A program made the position numbers and the translations under genes. Shown here one piece after another: positions 50,998 through 59,661 of a stretch of DNA of 64,000 bases. The notes beneath the pieces are model-generated. The model worked only from the letters and a program-made list of their open reading frames with translations, searched no databases and was not told the origin of the DNA. The stretch is from an uncultured Poribacteria bacterium (GTDB taxonomy: Bacteria; Poribacteria; WGA-4E; WGA-3G): positions 3,884,217 through 3,948,216 of the forward strand of contig OX639992.1 of assembly GCA_951828515.1 (NCBI GenBank). The letters are read 5' to 3'. Within the stretch, counting starts at the first letter, position 1, and each line of letters begins with the position of its first letter.

Positions 50998-51917
50998 TAG
51001 GTCTCCTGTGCCTCTCCCTTAACGCGATTAAGGTACTTTACGTAAATATTGCTCAAGGCAACGATAATAATGAGCAGAATATACGCCATCGCACACGCTT
51101 TACCGGTATTATAGTTCCGAAAAGCGAGTTTATAGAGGTTCATCGATACGGTTTCCGTGGCAGTGCCAGGGCCTCCCTCACGTGTGAGCACATAAACGAT
51201 GTCAAACATCTTGAAGGCATCCATTGTTCTGAACAGAAGGGCAATCAGTAAAAGTGGGGATACTAACGGGAGTGTAATTTCTCGGAACTTGAACCAAGCG
51301 GAGGCTCTATCGACATCAGCCGCTTCGTAGAGGGATTTCGGAACCGCACTCAGTCCTGCCAATGCAATCAACATCATGAATGGCGACCACATCCATGTAT
51401 CCACAATAACAACGGCTAACATCGCTACCTTCGGATTGGTGGTCCAACCGATCGGTGACTTTAAAAAGGGACTGAGAAAAAAATTCAGTAAACCGGCGTT
51501 GTCTGAGGAGAGGATAAAACGCCAAAAGAGCCCTACTACCACGGGCGATAGCATCATCGGTAGCAAAAGTAGCGTTGTAACGAAGCCTTTGTACCGGAAG
51601 TCTCGATTCAGGAGCAACGCCAATCCGAATCCGATAAAGAATTGTGCGGCTACTGCGAGGATCACAAAATAAGCGGTGGTTTGAAAATAACCCCAGATCT
51701 CTGGATCGGCGAGGAGACGTGAATAATTACGAACACCGATAAATCTTGGAGCTGCAGGCATTGAGGCTTTGTAGCGATGGAAACTCAGATACAGCGACCA
51801 CAATAACGGGAAGATGTTCATCAAGATGAGCAAAATCATGGTGGGCATGATAAATGCCATCTTCAACTGGTAATCGCTCATCCCGCGCGACGTTCGATGG
51901 GAGTGGTTGGTTAGCAT
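50997..51917 (-). CDS. Sugar ABC transporter permease (MalF-type)
   Basis: A 306-residue permease with about six helices. The EAA loop is LYEAADVDRASAWFKFREITLP. A second ATG at 51881 (MSDYQLKMAF) is possible. The GGPGTATETVSMNLYKLAF stretch is typical of MalF-like sugar permeases. It follows the substrate-binding protein gene on the same strand, and its end overlaps the start of the MalG-type gene, so the two are translationally coupled. Confidence 0.89.
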   Translation of the reverse strand: MLTNHSHRTSRGMSDYQLKMAFIMPTMILLILMNIFPLLWSLYLSFHRYKASMPAAPRFIGVRNYSRLLADPEIWGYFQTTAYFVILAVAAQFFIGFGLALLLNRDFRYKGFVTTLLLLPMMLSPVVVGLFWRFILSSDNAGLLNFFLSPFLKSPIGWTTNPKVAMLAVVIVDTWMWSPFMMLIALAGLSAVPKSLYEAADVDRASAWFKFREITLPLVSPLLLIALLFRTMDAFKMFDIVYVLTREGGPGTATETVSMNLYKLAFRNYNTGKACAMAYILLIIIVALSNIYVKYLNRVKGEAQET

Positions 51918-51954
51918 ATTTGTTATGAAGTTTCAGTAGCAATCTGAAAGCGCG

Positions 51955-52099
51955 CCGCTGGACAAAAAGGTGGAAGGATTTGGAGGGAAGGATGGAAGGA
52001 CTTGGGTGGAAGGACGGACGGGTAGAAGGTGGGGTACCCACTCTTCCATTCTTCCGTTCTTCCATTCCGGGCTCTTCCACTCTTCCAATCCTCCAATTT
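51955..52099. repeat. Purine-rich then pyrimidine-rich intergenic sequence
   Basis: The plus strand is a run of GGAAGGA/GGTGGAAGGA units to about 52040, then a mirror set of CTTCCA units to 52099. The two halves could fold as a long imperfect hairpin of GGAAG/CTTCC units between the binding-protein and permease genes. Such hairpins can lower expression of downstream permeases relative to the binding protein. Confidence 0.6.
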
Positions 52100-53425
52100 C
52101 TACTCGTCGTAGTAGCCTGCGTCCTCGAAGATTTCCTCGTGTTTCCGCGCGATAGCGTCCAGTGCTTCCTTGGCAGACTTGATTTTGGAGATGGCTTGAC
52201 TCCAATTCGTCTGGCAAACTTCTAAGAGTTCTGCGTATTCCGGCACCGCCCAGAAATCGCGTAGATACGGGAAACTCGCGGCGAAAGCTTCGTTAAAGGG
52301 GCTCGCTGTCTTAAATGTATCCGACTGCAACACCTCTTTGTGTGGCGTAAACCCACCGAGTGCCGCCCATTTCTCTTGAACAGGTTTCTGCATAAACCAT
52401 TTCATGTATTGCTTAGCAAGATCCTTGTTTTTAGAATAGGAAGAAATAGACATGCCCTGTCCACCGATGCTGATATAATGCCCTTTCGGACCAGACGGTG
52501 CTATAAAGAAACCGCTCTTGTCATGAGAAATTGCATTCGATTTGGGGTCTACTACACCGGGAAAAAAGGCGAAGTAATTCATCGCCATTGCAACCTTGCC
52601 TGAGTTATAGGCATTCAGTGTCTCTGCCCAATAGTAGTTCGGCGCATCTGGAGGGGCAAACTGGAGCAGGCTCGTGTAAAATTCAAGGGCTTTAACAGCA
52701 TCATCTGTGTTAATGTGTCCGGCAACTTTATGACTTTCTGCATCGCCATAAGCACCGCCAAAACTCCACATCACCTGCTGGAAGCCCATCGTGATACCGT
52801 CGTATTCCTTACTATACCATGTCGCGATACCGTAGAGGTCTTGATCCGGACGCGTGAAGAATTCGGCAATATCGCGAAGTTGGTCGTAAGTTTTCGGCGG
52901 AGCGAGTGCGTAACCATACTTTGCTTGGAATGCCTTCATTTCGTTCGGGTCTTCAAATAGGTCTTTCCGATAGACATATCCAGCGGCATCTACCTCTGCA
53001 GGTAATGCCCAGTATGTTCCACTGCCTTTTGGATACTCAGCAAACGCTGTCATCGCGGGTCCATAGATAGAATCAACGTCTATATTCTCGTTAATCCAAT
53101 CCGTTAGATTGATATAGTTCTGACCTTGAGAGTTCCTACCGAGCCATTGACTATCGCCAATGACGATGTCGTAAAGATCGCTTTTTCCGACAAAAGCCGT
53201 GAAGACCTTATCTTGGAAATTCGGCCATGGAATCTGGATAACATCGACAGCAATGCCTGTTTCGGCGGTAAAATCCTTCGAGAGTTCCTGCAAATAATTC
53301 GCCGGATCCCATTCTGCCCAGACGATGGTTAAGGATTGGGATTGGTGGTTATCCGCTTTCGGAGCACTCACGAACGCAAGTGCAAGTATTATCGCTAAGA
53401 CAAGACTTATGCGAACACTTTTCAT
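52100..53425 (-). CDS. Extracellular sugar-binding protein of ABC transporter
   Basis: A 441-residue protein starting with a Sec signal (MKSVRISLVLAIILALAFVSA), then the SBP_bac_1-type fold: LTIVWAEWDPANYLQELSKDFTAETGIAV, the DIVIGDSQWLG motif, and YWALPAEVDAAGYVYRKDLFEDP. GGQGMSISSYSKNKDLAKQYMKWFM lies near the end. It delivers a sugar to the two permeases downstream. Its family covers oligosaccharides, glycerol-phosphate derivatives and others, so no specific ligand is assigned. It leads the transporter genes, followed by the GGAAG/CTTCC hairpin. Confidence 0.9.
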   Translation of the reverse strand: MKSVRISLVLAIILALAFVSAPKADNHQSQSLTIVWAEWDPANYLQELSKDFTAETGIAVDVIQIPWPNFQDKVFTAFVGKSDLYDIVIGDSQWLGRNSQGQNYINLTDWINENIDVDSIYGPAMTAFAEYPKGSGTYWALPAEVDAAGYVYRKDLFEDPNEMKAFQAKYGYALAPPKTYDQLRDIAEFFTRPDQDLYGIATWYSKEYDGITMGFQQVMWSFGGAYGDAESHKVAGHINTDDAVKALEFYTSLLQFAPPDAPNYYWAETLNAYNSGKVAMAMNYFAFFPGVVDPKSNAISHDKSGFFIAPSGPKGHYISIGGQGMSISSYSKNKDLAKQYMKWFMQKPVQEKWAALGGFTPHKEVLQSDTFKTASPFNEAFAASFPYLRDFWAVPEYAELLEVCQTNWSQAISKIKSAKEALDAIARKHEEIFEDAGYYDE

Positions 53426-53546
53426 GTTTTTTCTCCTCCGTATAAAAGATCGTGCGAGTTGTTATCAGCGCCGGTTAACATCTGATGTCCGGTTCGCTGC
53501 TATAATCCCGCATTATAAACGGAGCCTAAAATTTTTTCAAGAAAAT

Positions 53547-54269
53547 TTATAGTTCACCGATGCAGAACACAGTATTCTTGGCTTCTAAACTCCGAATTTC
53601 GGAATAGTGGTAAACTTGGGTAACTTCCACGCCATTTTCAATGATGGCAGTGGGACGTTCGATAACAAAGTCAGCGAAGTGCGGTGCGTTGAAGGCAACG
53701 TAAGCGAGGCTGAACGCCTCAATCTGCCGATCGTATCGCTTTGACAGATCTGGAAGTAGAACAATTCCTGTATCAACTTGGTAGATGCCTGCATTTTCAT
53801 CTATATTCATCGTTTTAACCGGACACTCGATAATCGCCCGCTGCTGTGTGTGGGTATCCCATATTTCTGTGTGTGTTACGATGGGTAGACATTTTTGTGT
53901 CGCCTCAAAAATGGCTGTATTGCTATCGAGTACCTGGACCGGCGATGCCTCTTGAACATCAAACAGGGCACCTCCCCAATAATCCTGCACAGGTCTATAC
54001 TCGACGTAATTATCGTTGCAGTAAGCGTGCCTTCTGAAGACCGCGATATGTTCTTCACCAAAAACGGGGAGGAAGTCATAGTTTGGATTTATGAAGAGAT
54101 TTTTCTCTGCAAAGGTGTGTTCACTCTTACATGAACCACATTGGTAATAATCGCTGAAACTTCCATCTGTGTCATCTATGATTCGGCATCGAGATTCGAC
54201 CCAAAAGCGGGGAGCATTCCCGTTCCCAACAGAGTTAATAAAAGAAAGCCCATAATCAAGGCAGTTCAT
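53547..54269 (-). CDS. Protein of unknown function
   Basis: A 240-residue protein from ATG 54267-54269, chosen because AAAGGAAA precedes it; the frame extends to 54338 but without support. I do not recognise the family. Visible features are a YYQCGSCKSEHTF region with two cysteines that could bind metal, then VFGEEHIAVFRRHAYCNDNY, ALFDVQEASPVQVL and a C-terminal VIERPTAIIENGVEV. No membrane helix or signal. It has a mixed alpha/beta look. It stands between the ABC importer and the Uma2-like gene, both on the opposite side of short gaps. Confidence 0.6.
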   Translation of the reverse strand: MNCLDYGLSFINSVGNGNAPRFWVESRCRIIDDTDGSFSDYYQCGSCKSEHTFAEKNLFINPNYDFLPVFGEEHIAVFRRHAYCNDNYVEYRPVQDYWGGALFDVQEASPVQVLDSNTAIFEATQKCLPIVTHTEIWDTHTQQRAIIECPVKTMNIDENAGIYQVDTGIVLLPDLSKRYDRQIEAFSLAYVAFNAPHFADFVIERPTAIIENGVEVTQVYHYSEIRSLEAKNTVFCIGEL

Positions 54270-54403
54270 TGATTTTTCCTTTCGGTGCGGTATATGATTC
54301 ATTGTACCCATTTTATCGCAGCAGTGCTCATCTGTCAAGGAGTCTTGATTTTCGCCCGTAACTACGCTATAATAGAATTACTAAAAGTTCTTGGAGGGAC
54401 ATC

Positions 54404-54994
54404 ATGGCAACAAGAGGGGCCCAAACATATCTCACACCAGAAGAATACATCACTTTAGAACGCAAGGCGGGGCCTAACGCTGACACCGTTAGAAGCGAAT
54501 ATATTAATGGGGAAATTATCAATATGCCCGGAGCAAGTTTTCCGCATAATCTGATAACGATGAACATTTCTGCAAGATTGCATGCGAACTTGCAAGGCAC
54601 GGGGTGTGCTGTTTTCGCGAATGACATGCGTATCAGCATTCCCACAGCAAAATCCTATTTTTATCCCGATGTCGGTGTCGTTTGTGAGGAACCTCGTTTT
54701 GAAGACGATATCTTTGACACGCTCCTGAACCCGATTGTCGTTATAGAGGTGCTTTCACCCTCAACCGAAGTGTATGATAGAGGTGAAAAATTCGCCCACT
54801 ATCGCCAACTCCCATCATTGCAGGAATACGTTCTCGTCGCCCAAGACCAGATTTTTGTGGAACACTACCGCCGCCAAGAAAAGCAGTGGATTTTTACCGA
54901 TTTTGAAAAACATAACGAGATTCTGCCACTTCCTTCCATCCAGTGCGAATTACCCTTGCAGGAAATTTACGAACGCGTTACATTCCCTGATTAA
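54404..54994 (+). CDS. Uma2-family (DUF820) restriction-endonuclease-like protein
   Basis: A 196-residue protein with TTGGAGGGACATC before the ATG. The Uma2/DUF820 fold is recognisable: LTPEEYITLERKA, EYINGEIINMPGAS, YFYPDVGVVC, IVVIEVLSPSTEVYDRGEKFAHYRQLPSLQEYVLV. The Asp in YPDVGV, the Glu of IEVLS and the following YDRGEK Lys are PD-(D/E)XK-type catalytic residues. The family is very frequent in cyanobacteria and Poribacteria and its biological role is uncertain (nuclease or mobile-element relative). It is the first gene of the defence block. Confidence 0.85.
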   Translation: MATRGAQTYLTPEEYITLERKAGPNADTVRSEYINGEIINMPGASFPHNLITMNISARLHANLQGTGCAVFANDMRISIPTAKSYFYPDVGVVCEEPRFEDDIFDTLLNPIVVIEVLSPSTEVYDRGEKFAHYRQLPSLQEYVLVAQDQIFVEHYRRQEKQWIFTDFEKHNEILPLPSIQCELPLQEIYERVTFPD

Positions 54995-55048
54995 TGTTGG
55001 AACGACCTCTAAAAGAAAATCAAAAGCAACTTAAATTGAACTTACGTT

Positions 55049-56836
55049 ATGATGAATAGATATCCGGTAAAGCAGTTAACACTCGGAAATATGAACATAT
55101 CGCCTGTTCTCACAGCGAATGAACTTGGTTATACGGAATCACCAGAAGAGTTAACACAGATCCTGTCCAAATTCAATTATAAAGATATTTTGATACAACT
55201 TGCCAGAATCAATCTCTTACTTCAGCGAAGTAAGGATTTTCAAGATGGCGAAAGGATTCTTAAGGAGAATTTTTGTAATCCCGTTATACTAAATGGAATT
55301 GACGCTTCTCCTTCTCTAAGAGGTCGTTTCATCTTCAGTAGGCAATCTACTCTGCGCTTGTTGAGTGAATGTGTCCAGGTTTCTGACCCACACTCCATCT
55401 ACATTCTTGATAGGCGCGATGCGCGGAACGACTTGGTAAAATGCTATCTGATTGCCAATGGGATGCTTGATGATGGTAGTTCTGGTTCTGACGCAACTTC
55501 TGAAGAGGAACTTAGTAAACAGATAATAGCTGGCTCTATTCCAACTGTAGATTACGCTATAAACACTTCTCCCGAATACCGAACTAAGTTTTTAATGGTT
55601 AGATCTGAAGAATTTTTGCGCAGTCTCGTTGAGATTGAAGAGGGGCGTTTGAGGATTGACGCAAACCAAATTTTCTTTCAGGCTACAGGATTAACACTAC
55701 AAGATTACCAACATCTTGTTTTTAGCATTTTTGCGGTGTACTGGAATTGTTCACCACAGGAAATTGTTAGACCGGATCCTTTTACGAACCGATCACTGTT
55801 CTTTGGTCCTAATTTAGTTCGTGATCTTACACCACTGTACGAAAAACTATTACCACATATCTGCATTTCGATAGATGATTTGAAGAGCAAAGCAGAAAGT
55901 TTTACTGGATCTAAAAACGAGTTTCTACTATGGCGGAAGTACCCATTGATAAAAATAAATGAAAACCGGATCCTTTGCATTGACTTCGGTTTCCTTTTAG
56001 AGAAATTTCAAACCGGGGTATTATGGATAATTCGCGACCAATTAGAAAAACAACGCCGTGGGGACGGTCAAAAAATTATTAGTTTATGGGGGGATATTTT
56101 TGAGAATTACGCAGCTTCAGTTATTACACGAGGAATAGACGCTCAAGTACCACCTATTGAACAATGCGTTACGGGCCTCAAATACGATCAGAAACAAAAT
56201 CAAGAATGCACCGATATTGCAGTTTGTAGTAAAAATACCCTCATCTTATTGGAATGCAAATCTCCTATGTTACGCGCGGAAACCAAATTTAGCGGTGATT
56301 TTGGTAAATTTGATACGGAGCTTAAGGACAAAATCATTGAAGGTGAAAGACCCGAAAAAGCAAGAGGTGTAAAGCAACTGTGCAATGCGATTCAGTCCTT
56401 GTTTCACACAGACGAGGTACAAAGAAAGAACATCAAAGAGATAGACATTTCAAAAGTCAGTAAAATCTATCCCGTTCTAATCCTTTCTGACCGAACGTTT
56501 TCAGTTCCACTGATGAATAGATATTTGGGTTCAGAATTTGAACGGTTGGTGAAGTACACCGACCTGAAGGAAGGCCTGGATATTAAATCACTGACGGTAT
56601 TAACGATAGAGGATCTTGAATCTCTAGAACCGTACTTCAGCGATACCCCTTTTCATGTCCATCTGGACAAATGGATCAAATGGAAAGCAGTTAGAACTAA
56701 CGATAAACTTTCGTTTAGTGCTTATCTGTATTTTTTACTCACGGAAAACCCACGTGATAACCCTTTTTATGATCAGGAGTTTAATCGGATTCAAACTGAC
56801 TTGATGAATTACTTTACTGAACGAGGGGTTGAGTGA
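55049..56836 (+). CDS. PD-(D/E)XK-nuclease-like protein of the defence block
   Basis: A 595-residue protein, not matched to a named family by eye. The N-terminal ~330 residues are helical with no clear motif. Around residues 385-430 a nuclease-like core can be seen: an Asp in ECTDIAV followed 12 residues later by LLECKSP, the spacing of the Asp and ExK in PD-(D/E)XK folds, then a Lys/Glu-rich helix. It starts 55 bp after the Uma2 gene and its end is 57 bp before the type III Res gene. It may be an extra nuclease or accessory factor in this restriction locus. The nuclease assignment is an inference from one motif. Confidence 0.6.
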   Translation: MMNRYPVKQLTLGNMNISPVLTANELGYTESPEELTQILSKFNYKDILIQLARINLLLQRSKDFQDGERILKENFCNPVILNGIDASPSLRGRFIFSRQSTLRLLSECVQVSDPHSIYILDRRDARNDLVKCYLIANGMLDDGSSGSDATSEEELSKQIIAGSIPTVDYAINTSPEYRTKFLMVRSEEFLRSLVEIEEGRLRIDANQIFFQATGLTLQDYQHLVFSIFAVYWNCSPQEIVRPDPFTNRSLFFGPNLVRDLTPLYEKLLPHICISIDDLKSKAESFTGSKNEFLLWRKYPLIKINENRILCIDFGFLLEKFQTGVLWIIRDQLEKQRRGDGQKIISLWGDIFENYAASVITRGIDAQVPPIEQCVTGLKYDQKQNQECTDIAVCSKNTLILLECKSPMLRAETKFSGDFGKFDTELKDKIIEGERPEKARGVKQLCNAIQSLFHTDEVQRKNIKEIDISKVSKIYPVLILSDRTFSVPLMNRYLGSEFERLVKYTDLKEGLDIKSLTVLTIEDLESLEPYFSDTPFHVHLDKWIKWKAVRTNDKLSFSAYLYFLLTENPRDNPFYDQEFNRIQTDLMNYFTERGVE

Positions 56837-56892
56837 AAATTGCGCTCTGTAGAAATCCCTTATACGAATGACAAGGAACGTAAGGAAGATAT

Positions 56893-59559
56893 ATGGAACA
56901 CCTTTTTGAAAAACTACGTGACGACACACTAAACTGGCGCAACGAAGGATACCCCTGTCCAGATTATCCCCTCATCGGTGAGGTGCTACGCTATCAATTT
57001 GAAGGCGAACCACCAGAGCATATCTCCCTCAAATACCTCCGTGAACCGCAATTCCAATCATTGGAACTTTACTGGTTTCTGAGACTTGTAAGAAAAACCC
57101 CGCACATCGTTGACCTCTACAAGCACTACTACAGCGACGATAAACGAGATTTCTTTGATGCGTTCGGTATTCCAGTGGATCCAACCGAACTCCAATGGAT
57201 CCCAGATATTGATGCAGTTATCGAGAGGGTAAAAAGTGACCCAGAATTCGTCAAACAAAAGCGCATTGATCCCGTTCACGAGGCGGTAACACTTCCGTAT
57301 CCGAGTTATATTTTCGCGCTTGCAATGGGCACCGGCAAGACGATTCTCATCGGCACTATTATTGCGACTGAATTCGCGATGGCACTGCGTTATCCTGAAG
57401 GCGATTTTATGAAAAATGCCCTCGTCTTTGCTCCGGGTACAACGATTATTGAGAGCCTACGGGAGATTAGCGATATTCCTTTTGAGAAAATTTTGCCCCC
57501 CAGCCTACACCGTGATTTTCTTGCCAACCTCAAGATTACTTACCCACAGGCAGGTGCGAAAGAAATCCAAGTTCAAATCGGCAGCATTTACAACGTCATT
57601 GTAACAAACACTGAGAAAATTTCGCTCCGAGCAAACGTGAAGAAGCGAAGCAATCAGACGGAATTGGAATTTGCGGAAAAAGAGAAACAGGCGACATTAG
57701 AGGCGAACCTCCGACTGCAAAAAATCACAAGCCTGCCGAATTTAGGGGTTTTTTCAGACGAAGCACACCATACTTACGGCAATAGGATGGACAAAGAACT
57801 CAAACGGGTTCGCGAAACAGTCAACTACATCAAAGAGCAAAAAGGCGTGATTGCTGTAATCAATACCACTGGCACCCCTTACTACAAACGACAGATGCTC
57901 CGAGAAGTCGTCGCATGGTATAGCCTTGGTGAGGGTATAAAAGACAATATCCTGAAAAGTCTCCATCGCGGGATTGTTCATTACCATATCGGAGATGGTC
58001 CTGAGGAAGAAGTTATTGGAAACGTGATAGACCTGTTTTTTGAAAACTATGGGGATGTGACCCTGCCCAACGGTGCGAAAGCGAAGATCGCCTTCTATTT
58101 CAAGACCCAAGAACATTTAGAAACTTCGCGACTGCATATTGAAAGCGCACTGGCAGAAAGAAATTGGGGAAGCCCAGGACTGATACTCGTCAATACACAG
58201 AAATCAAGTCAAGCCGAGATTGACGAGTTCAACCAACTTAACGATCCAAAGAGTCAAAAGCGTATCCTGTTACTCATCGGCAAAGGCGTGGAAGGTTGGA
58301 ATTGTCCAAGTCTCTTTGCTTGTGCGTTGATTAAGGAACAGACAACGAGCAGCAACTTCGTCCTGCAAGCCTCAACACGATGCTTGCGTCAAGTGGAAGG
58401 CAATACTTATCCCGCAAAAATCTTTTTGGACACAAAGAACAGATTAATTTTGGATAAAGAGTTGGAAGAAAACTTCGGCACGACTCTCGGCAGACTAAGT
58501 GGACATACCGCCGAGACCGAGGAAGTCGAAATCCGTATTCGCAAGATGGAATTGCCTAAACTTGAAATTTCTCGGTTAGTGTCCCGTGTTGTTCGTGATG
58601 AACATGCCCCTACGGAGATTGAGTTACACGTTCCTGCTGATGTAGAAGATCCGTCCCCGATTGTTCGCAATTTACTGACTCCTAATTTTACGCGAGGAGG
58701 TAGTACTTCCCCGCTTACCGGTATTGAAGAGTCGGAGAAAATACAGGTGACTAACGGAACAACCGATTGCTATACACTGGCAAGACGTATTGCAACAAAC
58801 TACCATCTCCCGTTTATGGAGACGCTCAAACAACTCAAACACCTCTATCCAGAAGGTGAGGTTCCGAACGGACACCTTTATCCCTTGTTCCAGCAAGTGG
58901 AAAGCCAGTTGCAAAATTATAAAGTGATTGAAGATGAGGTGTCCGAAGTCCTCGCGCTTATCCATACGCACGATGATGAAGGAAATCTGCTTTTTGAAAA
59001 AGATGCCGATGGCGGTTACATCCACCAATTACGGATACAAAAGCGGAACGCCGAACGGATGAGAGACGATAGGCTCCTGTTCAACGAAGAAGATCTGCCC
59101 GATGAACACGATCTCAGTTTTCACTATACACCCTACAACTTTGATACCAAACCAGAGCGGGAGTTTTTTGAGGTCATCTTGGATTCCCTAAATACATCGG
59201 TAGAAGACGTAGAGGTGTTTCTGTTTACCGGCGGCTTGACGGATCCTAAAAAGACGGATTTCCACTTTGAATACAAAGGTGTTGACGACAATTACCACCG
59301 CTATTTCCCAGATTTTGTGATTGTCAAGAACAGCGGTGAATTCTACATCGTCGAGATAAAGTCTGAGAGAGACCGCATGAACCCAACCGTCGAAGCGAAA
59401 AGGAAAGCGGTCGAACGTTTGGAAGAGTTGCAATCCAATGCTCGTTTCAAATACCACGTCATCTATACCGGTACTGAATTTATGAGAGAAAACATTACTG
59501 AAATAGACACCGTCCTTGAATGGATCCGCAACGATAGAACGACCGCACAGCCTTCGTAG
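56893..59559 (+). CDS. Type III restriction enzyme Res-like helicase-nuclease
   Basis: An 888-residue protein, length typical for type III Res. The start ATG has AAGGAAG upstream. Helicase superfamily 2 motifs: Walker A AMGTGKTILIG near residue 145, the DEAHH box (VFSDEAHHTYG) near residue 290, and LIGKGVEGWNCPSLFACALI further on. The C-terminal PD-(D/E)XK site reads RYFPDFVIVKNSGEFYIVEIKSE, so cleavage activity is expected. It would translocate on or scan DNA and cut it when Mod finds two unmodified sites. The Mod partner is at 61998, but a TIR-TPR gene stands between them, an unusual arrangement. Confidence 0.88.
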   Translation: MEHLFEKLRDDTLNWRNEGYPCPDYPLIGEVLRYQFEGEPPEHISLKYLREPQFQSLELYWFLRLVRKTPHIVDLYKHYYSDDKRDFFDAFGIPVDPTELQWIPDIDAVIERVKSDPEFVKQKRIDPVHEAVTLPYPSYIFALAMGTGKTILIGTIIATEFAMALRYPEGDFMKNALVFAPGTTIIESLREISDIPFEKILPPSLHRDFLANLKITYPQAGAKEIQVQIGSIYNVIVTNTEKISLRANVKKRSNQTELEFAEKEKQATLEANLRLQKITSLPNLGVFSDEAHHTYGNRMDKELKRVRETVNYIKEQKGVIAVINTTGTPYYKRQMLREVVAWYSLGEGIKDNILKSLHRGIVHYHIGDGPEEEVIGNVIDLFFENYGDVTLPNGAKAKIAFYFKTQEHLETSRLHIESALAERNWGSPGLILVNTQKSSQAEIDEFNQLNDPKSQKRILLLIGKGVEGWNCPSLFACALIKEQTTSSNFVLQASTRCLRQVEGNTYPAKIFLDTKNRLILDKELEENFGTTLGRLSGHTAETEEVEIRIRKMELPKLEISRLVSRVVRDEHAPTEIELHVPADVEDPSPIVRNLLTPNFTRGGSTSPLTGIEESEKIQVTNGTTDCYTLARRIATNYHLPFMETLKQLKHLYPEGEVPNGHLYPLFQQVESQLQNYKVIEDEVSEVLALIHTHDDEGNLLFEKDADGGYIHQLRIQKRNAERMRDDRLLFNEEDLPDEHDLSFHYTPYNFDTKPEREFFEVILDSLNTSVEDVEVFLFTGGLTDPKKTDFHFEYKGVDDNYHRYFPDFVIVKNSGEFYIVEIKSERDRMNPTVEAKRKAVERLEELQSNARFKYHVIYTGTEFMRENITEIDTVLEWIRNDRTTAQPS

Positions 59560-59661
59560 GAGCGATCTCCTAATAGCGATTCTGACACTTGATTGGCATC
59601 TGTTTACCAGAGGTATTATCATTACTCTTAACCAATCTATATTGTGGGAGGAGAGCAAACC

